From NCBI GenBank assembly GCA_029959195.1, contig CP114117.1, positions 1,240,001 through 1,304,000 on the forward strand: a stretch of DNA of 64,000 nt, written 5' to 3'. The DNA comes from Dictyophora rubrovolvata (lineage: Eukaryota > Basidiomycota > Agaricomycetes > Phallales > Phallaceae). How positions within the stretch are numbered: the stretch's first letter is position 1; each line of letters begins with the position of its first letter. The notes beneath the pieces were generated by a model. That model was not told the origin of the DNA. It saw nothing but the letters and a program-made list of their open reading frames with translations, and ran no database searches. The translations under genes were made by a program, and so were the position numbers. Shown here piece after piece: positions 1 through 15,355 of the stretch.

Positions 1-568
1 TGACGGATTCAGCTTACCTGTGTCGCGGTTCATCATCTCATATGAGCCTTTCCCGCCCTTTCTTAGTGGATTGTCGTGCGAATTGTTAAAAACAACACGA
101 GACAAAGCTACGATATCACCGCTCCTTAACGCCTCTTTGTAACGCGTAGCCTCAAATAACAGGCCAACTGTGTGTACGACAGCTGTCTGATCTCGTAAAA
201 TTTTCCTGTAAGTCTCCGGTTCAAGAGCGGAGGCTCTGTGCCACGACACCTAAAATAACCGGATGTCAGACTATAATTCATATGACCCAGAACGCGCTAA
301 CATTAGATGTCCAAGCTGGTAGATGTCCTTTGCGGGTGCGGAACGGGTTACCTGACGAACTAAGGCATAGAATAAGCTTAGGGAGCGCAATATAAAAAAA
401 AGTAGATCGAAATAAACCTTATACTAGACACATTCCATCCTCTCGCCAATGCAGCACGACAAACCGATGACCCTATAAAGAGTCAAGTCTGTTTCAGAAT
501 AATAAAAAACTCTTTTGGATGTTACCAACGAATCCGTTGCCCCCGACAACAAGTAGGTTCTGTCTCAT
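1..568 (-). CDS. COQ11: COQ11-like NAD(P)-binding oxidoreductase, 5' part only
   Basis: This is an atypical short-chain dehydrogenase of the family that includes yeast Coq11 (YLR290C), a mitochondrial protein linked to coenzyme Q synthesis, and is related to complex I subunit NDUFA9. The start codon at 568-566 opens with a dinucleotide-binding loop, LLVVGGNGFVG. Four exons join in phase: 568-526, 472-418, 359-302 and 249-18. Family landmarks follow: a serine-glycine turn (SSSGNPFRTRKGH), AVVHTVGLLFEATRYKEAL, and SYEMMNRDT, which resembles YEMMNKQSA in the yeast protein. A donor GTAAGC at 17-12 shows that the gene continues beyond the left edge, so roughly the C-terminal half is missing here. 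The family call is fairly safe; the exact role is inferred. Confidence 0.78.
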
Positions 569-878
569 TTGGTTTAGCGGCTAGTAGACTGTGAATTGCG
601 CTTATTCTCTTCAAGACGAGGCGCTAAGATACGCACGAACTACGTCATTAGGAATCAAACAATTATATTTCTCAAAAATAATTATAACGGGTCCGTTTTA
701 TTTGTAAAAAAAAAATCCCTCCTAGGATTGTCCATGAAGGGAAAAGAAATAAACAAGAATTAACAGACATTGTAAATACTTTGAAAGATCATTTCGCTGT
801 CCAGTTGCTTCATGTGCAAAGGACCAGCCTAACCAGTTCTAACACGAAACACAAACAACATTGCAGTAGGATGATCGA
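569..878. other. AT-rich spacer upstream of the COQ11-like gene
   Basis: This 310-bp stretch separates two minus-strand genes. It contains A/T runs near 700-720 and no reading frame with family signatures. It presumably holds the promoter of the COQ11-like gene and the 3' end of the next gene. I see nothing else in it. Confidence 0.5.
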
Positions 879-1799
879 TTACTCGATATAATTCCACGCC
901 ACTGAATCGAATTCTAAGTTTGATTTTTTCTACGCAATGCTGCATGAAGGGACGTACAGTCAAAAATTCCGACGGGCAGGTCAGAAAGCGCCTCGAAAAC
1001 TCCAAGAGAACAATCGACGGAGTAATCACTGATGCAAGTAGGACATTCATCTGCTACAACAGCCGTGGTAGTTTTACCGTTGCTTTTATTAAGAAGTTGG
1101 ATTTTTTTCCCGCAGTTGGCGCCATTTTGGTAGGAAAAGGTATCTACTTAGAGGTTAGACAAGGATGAAGTTCGACAGCGTCTCCATTTCCTTACCGAGA
1201 GCAACAATCATATCATAATCTGAATGAACAATTCCACAGGCTCCGGGGTTGTTGTTTTGATAAAAGTAGGTCGCACTATGTACGCGTCGTAATTGTTCTT
1301 AAGTGATGGTTCCAAAGATGCAAACTTACGATCCAACAAACGGATTTGACAATACATCGCCTACATCGGGGAGAGAGACAGTAGCTGATGGCGTGGGGGG
1401 AACATTTACAGCCGGCGTAGGGGTAACTGTGGGGGGTATCAGGGAAGAGGAGGCCGAGCTCAACGCAGCCGCTGAGGGAGTGCAGGAGGGAGGGCGATCG
1501 GTCAGGTTTTGGGCCTTTCCATGTATATTATTATATTAGCGTATGACTCAAAAATAAATAAAAACGAAGAAAGAGAGAAAACGCACGTGCAACAACGGGT
1601 GACAGCACTGGTCGAAGAATGTAGTGTTGTGTTGTTGAGCACAGTCCAAGGCAGCATAGCGGACACGGTAGGTGTCGTATGACTCAAGGACGGTTTCGTT
1701 GTAGGAGGCTGGGACAGTAATAGTGCGAGGAATAACCAGTGCACTTGTCAAGGAAGCAAAGGCTACAACGAGGACAGAAAGTTTCTGGAACATTTTCAA
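879..1799 (-). CDS. Secreted RlpA-like double-psi beta-barrel (barwin/expansin-like) protein
   Basis: This encodes a secreted protein of 228 residues whose C-terminal half is a double-psi beta-barrel, a fold shared by barwin, expansins and RlpA; in fungi such proteins are extracellular and wall-associated. Five exons join in phase: 1799-1587, 1514-1330, 1275-1196, 1143-958 and 901-879. The N-terminus MKMFQKLSVLVVAFASLTSA is a clear signal peptide. A cysteine pair (QCCHPLL) and a Ser/Thr/Pro/Ala-rich linker follow. The barrel motifs are ATYFYQNNNPGACG, GANCGKKIQL and TAVVADECPTC, and the protein ends GIFDLAWNYIE, as typical members do. No catalytic activity can be claimed: fungal relatives usually lack expansin or glycosidase activity. 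The gene lies head to head with the SCAMP gene. Confidence 0.82.
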
Positions 1800-2148
1800 T
1801 ATACGAAAAGAATGACTATGTATTGAAGGAGTGACGATATGGGAAGCGCAGCGAGGTAAAACGCGTGCAACACAGAGGTGGAGAGTATGGTAAAAGTGTG
1901 AATGAAGCGAAACTAAACATCGTACGTATTTAAATATTTTTTCGCTCCAAGGTACAAGCGACTGGGTCGACCGTCACGACGGTAGGCGGCATTAGGCGAA
2001 ACCGCCTCTGATCCGCATGTCACACTGTCACTGTCACGAACAGCTTTACGAACCTCGAACCTCTACACGTCCTCTCTATTTTTTTTACTTCCAGTTAGTA
2101 CATATCATTTGCTTATGGAGCTCTTCAAGCTAATGTGTCGTCTTGTAA
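1800..2148. promoter_or_regulatory. Head-to-head spacer between the barrel protein and SCAMP
   Basis: This 349-bp divergent spacer lies between two start codons and must carry both promoters. It has an AT-rich patch near 1928-1945 and a pyrimidine-rich stretch near 2078-2090 on the SCAMP side. No defined factor site was recognised. Confidence 0.4.
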
Positions 2149-3301
2149 ATGCCAGAAGATTTTGCCATGGCCAACCCATTTGCGTCAACTCATTCGCTTG
2201 ATGCGAACCCTTTTGATGATCCTCCGTCGGACGTTTCACATGCAAACCGTTTAGAAGACCTTAATCGTCGTGAACGTGAGCTACAAAATCGAGAACAAGA
2301 ACTCAGCCGAAAAGCCGACAATTTACGAAGACATGGCAGAAATAATTTCCCCCCGTGTATGTCGTTTTCTGTGTTTCTAATTCTATCTCTTTTAACATAC
2401 CCTACAACAGGCTTCCCGCTTATATTTCACTCAATAGCAGATGAAATTCCAGAGACATATCGACCGCTTATGACCCGCTTGTTTCAGATATGGCTTCTCC
2501 TACTGGGTACCTTGGTTTTAAACCTGATTGCTTGCATTTTCATTCTGCTTGCGGGTTCTTCAGACGGTGGCCGAGACGTAGGGGCCAGCGCAATGTATAG
2601 CATTAACTTGTTTTGGGGGGTTTATCATTCTAATATAACGACAGGTATCTCCCAGTCATTGGTGCCTTGTCCTTTCTTCTATGGTATCGTCCCATCTATA
2701 ACGCTTATATGAAGGTAATTCAACCCAATTTGGCCTTGCTTTGGGTTTGCTCATTACTGTCTCTGAAGGAACAAGCCTTATACTATTGTAGGTCATATTT
2801 GTTGCATATCCTGGTTGTATCATCTTCATTTGTCTTGTTTAGATCTTTTTTTCTTTTTCTGTGGGTGGCACTTACTATTTAGTATATACGCTGTGATTGG
2901 TGTTCCTAGGTTTGATTTCCTGCTTCCTAGCCCTACGCGTTATAATCTTCTTTGACAGCACTGGGTTGGCGGGACTCATCAATACGATTCAAATGTACAC
3001 TGGCCATCACTTCGTCGCGGCCATACTCGGTACTATCTCAACAGTCGGTTGGGGTCTACAGGGAGTCGGTCTTGGCTATCTATATCGACAGGTTAGTCCT
3101 CTCTCCTTGCTTACTTCGTTTATTGAACATTATTTTATTTTTCTCCGAAAGATTTGGTATCATCACAACGACGCTGGTCATTCCGTTGCGAAGGTAACGA
3201 AACTTGCTTCATATGTTACATTGTCTGTCATATTTATCAATTTTCAGGCTAAATCTGAGTTGGCCGAGCATGGTGCCAAAGCATATTTCACGAGAGGCTA
3301 A
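2149..3301 (+). CDS. Secretory carrier-associated membrane protein (SCAMP)
   Basis: SCAMPs are four-span membrane proteins of recycling vesicles in post-Golgi and endocytic traffic. Eight exons join in phase to 258 residues: 2149-2356, 2411-2594, 2645-2714, 2770-2788, 2843-2909, 2959-3091, 3152-3193 and 3248-3301. The N-terminus has Asn-Pro-Phe repeats (MANPF, DANPFDD), which in this family bind EH-domain proteins. A short coiled coil follows (RRERELQNREQELSRKADNL), then four hydrophobic segments. The conserved loop LLWYRPIYNAYMKEQALYY and the end AYFTRG fit the family. Exon 4 is only 19 nt. The second Met, at 2167, has a better start context (GCCATGG) than the first at 2149 and may be the true start. 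Confidence 0.9.
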
Positions 3302-3877
3302 CCTCGTAAAAATACCGCCCTTTTACCCATCCATGATCCATCTATACGCTTCACGACTCAATGACTCATCGGACATATATATTATATTGTACCTCGTCCT
3401 GGCTCTTCTTGAATTTGTCTAGTAGACTTCTCCATTGAAATGGCGGCGAAAATATCATTTTTATAGTGCTATAGAGGAATGTTAATTAATATCTTGTATT
3501 TATTTAACAATCCTAAGATACGCTATTATTATTGGGTGATCATTGAGTACTAATTGAAAAAGACGTTGCACGTGAGCTCAGCCGAGTTTGTAACCCCGCT
3601 TCGGCTTGGGGACGCTGGTTAACTCCCTTTTTCTTTAAACCATCATCTTCTCATTTTTAAACCTCTCTCTCCTTTTCGGGGGAAGGATTGTACGTTTTTT
3701 TGGCATTACAGAAACCTTTATGCGGGTCCCAAAACTCAGTATTTTCCAGGAAATAAAAAACTAAAAAAGAGAAAAAAACCAGATTCACTTATCCGTCACC
3801 CATAAAGAAAAAAAGCCCCTACATATTTTTCAGTAACGAAGCAAGAATCTAAGCAACCCCATTTAAATAAATAAAAA
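3302..3877 (+). promoter_or_regulatory. PAB1 upstream region with A-rich leader
   Basis: This 576-bp gap runs from the SCAMP stop to the PAB1 start. The first half is AT-rich and carries the SCAMP 3' end. Pyrimidine-rich tracts lie near 3625-3680. The last 130 bp are strikingly A-rich, with several A5-A7 runs between about 3750 and 3876 and a run of A directly before the start codon. If transcribed, these form an oligo(A)-rich 5' leader like the autoregulatory leaders described for poly(A)-binding protein mRNAs. Confidence 0.5.
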
Positions 3878-6251
<2,374 letters not shown>

Positions 6252-6482
6252 GGCCTTCCATTGTTTGTTTCTCTTTGATACACTCCTATGCTTTCACTCC
6301 TTAAGTCTTTCGATCACTCTTGTCTGTATCTTCTCGCTTTGTACTCTTGCCGACACTGGTTTGTGTACGGTGGTGGTAAATCTTTATGTAACGGACGAAG
6401 TGAATTCATTATTATGCACCATTTGAACGGAAGGATACAGCATAGATGTGATGTGGTAAGCGTAATGAGTACAAGGTAAGAA

Positions 6483-7947
6483 CTAAACTAGTTTGATCGC
6501 GTGGACGATATGAAGACAAGCGTTGAGACGAGTTCCAGGATAATACAAGTCAGACTGGGCAGATGAAATCAGTTCGTCAACTGATTCAACTGGAAGTGAA
6601 GAGTTATCGAGAAGGAGTGGTCGTAGTGATGTTAAAAGGATATCATAGTCCATCCATGCTAATTGTCCAATTGTTAGCAGTAGCGGGTCTTAAATTATGT
6701 GTAATGGAAGATGTTAGTTGAAATAAATTGAATGCAGGTGGTGCTGACCTCGATGCCAGAAGCCAATAGGCAGTAATGCCTAGATTGAGGAATTAATATT
6801 AACTTGGAAGATGAATTATTTTCACCAACCTCTTGCGCAGTGATACGTTCGAAGCCTCCAGTTTGTTGAATTAGTGACCGTAAGCGAGTTGGCACACTAA
6901 CGTCAATTCCACGGCGTATTGCACAGCGACGATATTCACGCCAGAAAGTATGCCAACCTGGCGCACCTCCTTCTGGACCTGGTGGAATAGGTTGTTTGGA
7001 ATCCGTTCTCGGTGTGTTGTCAATTTCAGCTAAGATAAGCAGACCCCCAGGGCGAAGAACACGCCGTGCTTCTCGTAATAACGCCGAATAATTAAAAACC
7101 TAAAGTTAAGATAAGGCGGGTTCAAACGTAGATGGCCAAAACACGTACACCCGTATGGATAGACCGCATATGTACTAGGTCGAAGTGATCCGATTCATAA
7201 GGCAGCCAACGACGACCTTCTGTAATGTCGAATATTTCGAAACTAAACAAAATAAGCATAACACAAGCTTGCTCCTGGTAAATGCATAGAACATACGAGC
7301 AGTTTTCGGGTACTTCACTGTCGGGGTACAAGATGATTTCAGCCGTTTTCGAGATATCGTTTATAATAGAAATGTATACTCTGGTTGGACAGGAGCAATA
7401 TCAACGCCGATTGTTTGTACATGAGGAAACTCGTCCGCCATTTCACACGCCCTTGAATGTTGAAGAGGGGGTGCCGGTAAATGACAGAGCGATGATACCA
7501 AAGTATATGTCAACATACCAGATCCCAGTCCCTGTGCCGCAATCTAGGATGCGTCGTTGCCTGTGATGTGTCGGTGCCAATACATCATTCACAGGCCCAA
7601 CATAGTTGCCACCGCCATAAACAAAACGTAGTAAGCGATGTTCGATATCCATGCGCTAATAATGTGAAGTGGATGATGGTCCTGCGAGATCGAGAAAGAC
7701 AAGCTACCTTGATTTCCTCTTTATCCAATGGTAGAGGATATTGCTTAGCAATTGAGCTCACTTTGCGGCCGTGAGCCATTGTAAAGAACTCGTTTCGCAG
7801 TTCTGGAGTCAAGATATCGTCTTCTTCGGGTGTGGTTTTGTCTTGTTCACCTTCACCTGCCTGTTGAGCTTTCTTTGATGTTGAGGCAGAGCTAAAAGAA
7901 GGCTTCAAAGGAACTGAACTACTGCATAAGAGCTTGCTCAATTCCAT
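6483..7947 (-). CDS. Class I SAM-dependent methyltransferase, LaeA/UMTA-like
   Basis: This is a small-molecule or protein methyltransferase of the broad fungal LaeA-like group. Eight exons join to 346 residues: 7947-7708, 7655-7519, 7451-7380, 7317-7297, 7242-7149, 7099-6830, 6779-6749 and 6658-6483. The S-adenosylmethionine site is visible: motif I ILDCGTGTGIW, the acidic post-I strand TIGVDIAP, motif II DHFDLVHMRS, and LREARRVLRPGGLLILAE. A basic, Ser-rich N-terminus of about 45 residues precedes the fold. Exon 4 is only 21 nt and encodes the turn before NCSFEIFD. The substrate cannot be told from sequence. LaeA itself is a nuclear regulator of secondary metabolism, but many relatives are not; no biosynthetic genes lie nearby. 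The gene is convergent with PAB1. Confidence 0.82.
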
Positions 7948-8133
7948 ATTATATAGTCGAAAAAAAATAATAAGGAGTGGGTGTAATGTAATAACACAAA
8001 CAGCGAAGTCGGAAGGGTGGACGTGCTAAATAAGAATCATTTGATCGGGCGCCTCCATTGCCGAAAGGCGCTTGACTCCAAGCTTCAAGGTTAGCTTATT
8101 ATTATCTTAATGTAAACTTTAAAAAAAGCTGTG

Positions 8134-10490
8134 TCAAGATGTTTTGATGTCATGCACGAGGACGGTACGCGTGCTATCGCCACTCCAGCCTCGGTTCCCG
8201 CTTGCGCTTACCATCATTTTCGCCCCAATGTCAATCACTAGATGCGACAATTTAGAATTAAGGTTTATCTTCGTAGGGTTCGCCTTACATAGCTGTGAGA
8301 TAATACCGCCGTGATGTCCTGCAATTATTTTGAAAGCCGGTGTCGCCCGCCGAGTCAGGTCACTTTCGGAAACCTCAGACACGTTCCATAATCGAATATT
8401 ATCGAGGGATGCGCTATAATGAATAATATAAACTTCGCTGAACCACTCATTAAAGGGATATGACTAACCATGCAACATGATTTCCGTCAGGAAATACTAC
8501 AACAGCGGAAACAGGACCCGAGCTGGAAGGGTTTCGTATGGTTTTCAACAATCTTGGAGTGTCTCGGCTGGTTTTTCCCAAGATGCGCGTGTCCCACATG
8601 TCAATGGTTCCATTGCGTCGACCAGCATATATTTGAGAACCATCATATGACCAACACGCCTGAATGCAGGGTTAGACTCAGAATAGCAAGAGGAAAGCAG
8701 AAAAAAAAAGAATCACGGAAAGGCACCAAGGCGGACATTTCTCGCTCATTTCAAGTCGTCCGACTCCTCGGTGACTACGCGCACGCCTGTCCCACAACAC
8801 GACTTGACCGTCAACCGAGGCGGCCAGCAGAATGTCCGTGGAGTACTCAGAATATGTAACCGGATCCAATAGCGGTATGACCGCTTTTTTTGATAATGGA
8901 ACCAATCCCGCTTGTACTGCTGGAAGTTTGGGCATTGTCGATACTTCATTAAATTTAGGAAGCGGCAATGAAAGACTGTTATCTTCTTTTGTTGGCACTT
9001 GCTGTTGTTCTTGTTGTTGCGGTAATTGTTCTGGTTGCCGCCCGTTCTCGGGTTCAGGTTCGTCAAACAAAGGGTCATATGAAGCTTCGGACTTGACGTC
9101 TGTTTCTGCTTCAGGTGGTTTCGTTGGGACGTTCTCATCATTATCTTCTCGGCCTTGAAGATTAGATTCAACAGCAAGTGATTCAGGGGGAATTGAACCA
9201 GTTTCCTGGGAAGTAGAAAACATGATCCGATCTATTGGATCAGGAACATAAGGTCTAGTGATAGATCGCATGGCAATAGCTGAAATTTGAGATCCGTGTG
9301 AAAATGTCCGCACTTTCTGACCTGTATTGAGATCCCATTGCTTTCGAGAGAAAAGAAAATTAGCTTATGGTGAATGAATAAACAGAAGCCCGCATCAAAG
9401 TTGGCTCTATAAACTCACGATGGCATTACCATCCCATCCGGCACTTATAAAACCTTTTTCGTCATATGACATCGCCATTGCGGAAACTGGCCCTAAATGA
9501 CCCTTCATGGAATGAATGACCCGACCCGGGTCATGTCGAACGGTAAATAGATTAACGGATCCAGTCTACATCAATGCTTAAATCAGGAAGAATAAGAAAA
9601 TAAAAAGAAACACATGCCGATGTACCAGACAAACCCCACAGCGCATCGGAATGCATAAGTAGGCTGTATACAGGGGATAACGTTTGGCCAACGGGAGTAT
9701 CATCGGGTTGATCTGGGGGTTGCAATGGATTCTCCCACCACATACGTGCGACAGGGGCCTTGATGGCACCTTCCTGAATACTGCAGTGCTGTCGCTGAGG
9801 CTGACTCAAGAAGTTTTTGCCGTTGCAAGCAGCATACACATCGTAGTCCCGTATGTAGCCATCTTCTGATCCTGTCAGGAGATGGGTCAAGCACAAGGAC
9901 GAGGCAAGCGAGTGTGTGGCCACCGGATGCGGTAAAGCACTAATTACCTCCACCGCGTATGCTTTTGCCTTCACCGGAAATTGCGGGTATAGAAGTGAGC
10001 GTCGTAAAAACGCAGGCGACAAAGACCGTCGTGTGACTGGTGAAGGGGATTCTGACACATATTATGTATATGGAACTTGAAGTTTAAATGACATATCACG
10101 TACTTTTGGATTGCTCTTGGCCAGCCGCGGCGTTTGGCAGCTGAGTACTATCTTCCACTGCAGCCGTGTCTTCCTCGTCTTCCTCGTCTTCATTTTCACC
10201 GTCTTCGCCTACCTCGTCTTCTTCAATTTCATTTTCGTCTTCACCATCTTCGGTATCATCTTCTTCCGACACGGATTCCTATTGCGCAAACAAGAAGTGT
10301 GTAAGCCTGGGGTGATGTGATAGTAATGCTCAAAAGACACAACACTGACCTCGTCGAGTGCATCCGTGTCAGCTTCGAGTTCGCCTTCTGCGTCCGTTTC
10401 GTCTATCTCCGCATCATTTTCAGCGTCATTATCTATTTCTTCTTCTTTTTCACCGAAATTATCGATTTCCTCACTATCACTGTGAGACAT
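8134..10490 (-). CDS. SPT8: SAGA complex WD40 subunit SPT8
   Basis: Spt8 is the WD40 subunit through which the SAGA coactivator binds TATA-binding protein. The protein begins at 10490 with a very acidic tail (MSHSDSEEIDNFGEKEEE onward, through the second exon). It then enters the propeller with Spt8 hallmarks: LTHLLTGSEDGYIRDYDVYA, NGKNFLSQPQRQHC, KGHLGPVSAMAMSYDEKGF, SAGWDGNAI and QVVLWDRRA. It ends with ACWSYDGSQIYAGRRNGTID and VSASGNRGWSGDSTRTVLVHD. An intron of about 51 nt near 8250-8300 must be removed before the last segment. The donor after LWGLSGTSAC is weak and that junction is uncertain. An insert rich in Glu, Gln and Pro sits between repeats near 8930-9180. It shares a very short promoter with SRP54. 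Confidence 0.9.
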
Positions 10491-10573
10491 GAACCTGAAT
10501 TGAAGGGAAATGCATACATTGCTTAGGTAAGCCATTACGCGCACTCTCCAGCAGTGCTCAAGTGTACATACCC
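10491..10573. promoter_or_regulatory. 83-bp bidirectional promoter of SPT8 and SRP54
   Basis: Only 83 bp separate the start codons of SPT8 (minus strand) and SRP54 (plus strand). All core promoter and leader elements for both genes must fit here or overlap the coding ends. No TATA box was recognised. Confidence 0.55.
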
Positions 10574-12692
<2,119 letters not shown>

Positions 12693-13090
12693 CAGTTTTG
12701 CTTTGTTTTCATTCTATACGATGTATTGCAGTGGTACTATATTGCAAATATTATATCAACGGGTATAATGAATTCAATGAATTTAGTTAATGAAAATTGG
12801 TTACTGGATACAGGACCAAACTGCTGAATGTAACCACGTATTTCATGTTCCAGAAAGCTAGGATGAAATACGCGGTCAAAAATTGATACGGGTTAGTTGC
12901 ACGGAGACTGTGAGATAATTAGATCAGGTCAATGATTGTATGTATATGACGTCCGATGAGGAGATGTAATTTGGAGACGAAACCACTCTGCTGAGGGGAG
13001 ACGATGAAACGAAACGTAAAGGAGTGTACAGAAAAAAAAAATAAAGTATACGATAGCACGATATCGAACGATGATCAGTGAATCTGAAAA
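12693..13090. other. Convergent 3' spacer between SRP54 and KNR4
   Basis: This 398-bp AT-rich stretch lies between two stop codons facing each other. It should hold both polyadenylation regions. An A run lies near 13030-13040. No gene is visible. Confidence 0.5.
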
Positions 13091-15176
13091 TTATGATCCA
13101 TCGTTCGGAGGTTTTGGTGATTGCGAAACGTTTTTGACACTAGTAATACTCGAGCCTGAATTGGGCCTACTCGATGTTGATATATCCGAAGCTACTACAA
13201 AGGGATCGCCATCTTTCTCAGCATCGATTAACGGAGTACTTTGAGAAGGATCATTGGTCGACTGCAATTCCTCTAAATTTGCTTCCAGCATTTCTTCACT
13301 GGACGTGTTATTCGCGGACCCGGATTCGTGTTGGTTTCCATCGGTTGCCTGCCCTGATAGCGGAATTTGTGTCAAGCGAATCGCTGATTCTGACACATCG
13401 TCGATTATAGTATTATCCACACGGTTGCGAACAGGTGTAGATGCACTAAGTAATGTTTCTGACGACGACGAAGACGGCGAAGTGCTTCTATCGTCTAATA
13501 ACTGCAGTCGCGTCAGTCGCGAACCCTCCGAATTTATATTGTGCCCGGTCTCGATATCCTCTTCACCAAGGGGAATACCCATCTCTTCATCAACTTCATG
13601 TGATTCATCAGAGTGTAGGTCGTCTGGTGATGGCAAAATGTCCTCCTCTGTCGGAAGTAGGACAGGAGCAGGCTTAGGCATCGGAACCTGCATATTTACT
13701 TTTGGCTTTGTAAATGTATCCTTAGATTGCCCTATAGACGTTGTTAAAGGAGCAGGCTTTTCTGCGGGAGAAGGCAAAGAGGTTTCGTCAACGGAGAGAG
13801 GATCACCGTTAGGATAATTCGACGATGTGCTTGATTCCGGTTGATCAGTAGTTTTAGATGGTCCATCTTGAAGAGCTAAAGTCTGGGGCTAGGAAAATTT
13901 TTTTGAGCATTTGTATCAAGCACATTCATATAAGCACGTACCGGTGGGTCCTTTGATGGCATCATTGGTGGCGCGATACCAGCTTCTATCCATTTCCTCA
14001 TACTCTTATCCGCCAAAGCTTCCAAAACAGGCCAGTGTTTATAGTCCCCAGTCATCCTTAAGCCACCACCACCAATATCGCCTCCCCCTCCTCCAGACGA
14101 TTTACCAGCGGCATCAAAGAAATAGCTTTCATAGCCGACGTCATCTTCGCTGTGATCACTCGTTTCTTCGGAGACACCACCACCAATTTCGAAACCCTCG
14201 CCGTTCTCTAAGTCTTCCGCAAAGTTGGCCAGCCAAGTAGCCCACCCTGCTTCACCTTCACCTCTCCACATCACAACTTTTGTATCAAAATCCCTTCCGA
14301 AAACGATCACCTGACCCGGGCAACCATGCTCATCCGGATTGAGATCAACACCAAGGTAGTTACCGACCTTGTCAGTGATAAGTGGTATCCACCCCTGCTG
14401 TGAATATGCTCTGCGAATCCATCGGGGGGGAATGCTTTGCATATTCGTTAGCAGAGAAGGGTTTGCACCGGTAGTGGGATCTTCATCGACCTCCCGCCAA
14501 AACCTCCATTCGTCAATGACGTCCTCAAGCGGAAGTAATGTCAAACCAAAGAAAAGGCCTTCTGGGCAGCCAGCAGCCGACTCAGCTTCTTGACCATCTG
14601 TAACAAGGTAGGAATCTTTGACAGCTCTCGGAAGAATTTGGCCCAGCTCTAATTCAAGCCGGTCTAAATCTTGCTGTTGTATTCCATAATTAAGAGTTTC
14701 TCCTAATTCAGGGTAGTTCTGTTCTAGCCATGCTTTAATACGGGACCACGTGCGTGTAAGCGGTGGATATGGTGGTAAAGGCGATAAGGGTGAATGTTGT
14801 GTCGGTAACAGGGAAGTAGGTCGTGATTTGTGGGTTCGCAGATAAATTGATTGGCGTAGGTCAGGAAACAATGGTGATGTCGCAGAGCTGGGTACGGTGT
14901 CATAAGGACTTGCAGGAGGTGGATAAGTAAAAGCTCTGGTCGCAGTTACATTATCTGTTTCTAAAAAAAAGGAATTATCGTAAAACCGAAAGCCTTACAG
15001 AAAAAACAAAAAAAAAAGAAAACCAAATTGTAAGAAGTACCTGCAGGAATGGAAAATGCATCGTCTACGGAAAGTATGGCTTCATCCCGACGCAGGTGAG
15101 CATGTTTACCGTTATCACGCTGAATTGGTAGCCCTCCCGTAAAAAAAGCTGTAATAGACTGGAAAATTGTTGGCAT
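13091..15176 (-). CDS. KNR4: KNR4/SMI1 cell-wall synthesis regulator
   Basis: Knr4/Smi1 is a fungal hub protein that coordinates beta-1,3-glucan synthesis and cell-wall-integrity signalling. Three exons join to 650 residues: 15176-15041, 14960-13942 and 13888-13091. The N-terminus is MPTIFQSITAFFTGGLPIQR. The globular SMI1_KNR4 domain is clear: TRTWSRIKAWLEQNYPELGE, ELGQILPRAVKDSYLVTDGQ, GLFFGLTLLPLEDVIDEWRF, WIPLITDKVGNYLGVDLNPD and GQVIVFGRDFDTKVVMW. From about residue 390 the chain is acidic, Ser/Pro-rich and probably disordered, as in the yeast protein, whose disordered ends make its interactions. The start was chosen because MPTIFQS-type starts are typical and the upstream frame is closed. 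Confidence 0.93.
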
Positions 15177-15355
15177 GTGGATGTGGTGTCTCCTCGAGAT
15201 TCAGGCAGGCCAGATCAGAGGAGACGTTGTGACCAGAGTTGTGACGTGACGTTGTATGTTATCTCGTGCATTCTCGTTGCGCGCGGTGTGGCGCTTTGCC
15301 GTGGTTGTACTCAGTATTCTATAAGTGCTAAAAAAAATTATAACATCAAGTAAAT

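Noticed and set aside
1303-1539. Gly/Glu-rich open frame on the plus strand
   Set aside because: It is antisense to the Ser/Pro-rich linker exon of the secreted barrel protein, whose exons join in phase.
6483-7947. LaeA-like methyltransferase as part of a secondary-metabolite cluster
   Set aside because: Its neighbours are PAB1 and SPT8; no synthase, P450 or transporter gene of a cluster lies nearby.
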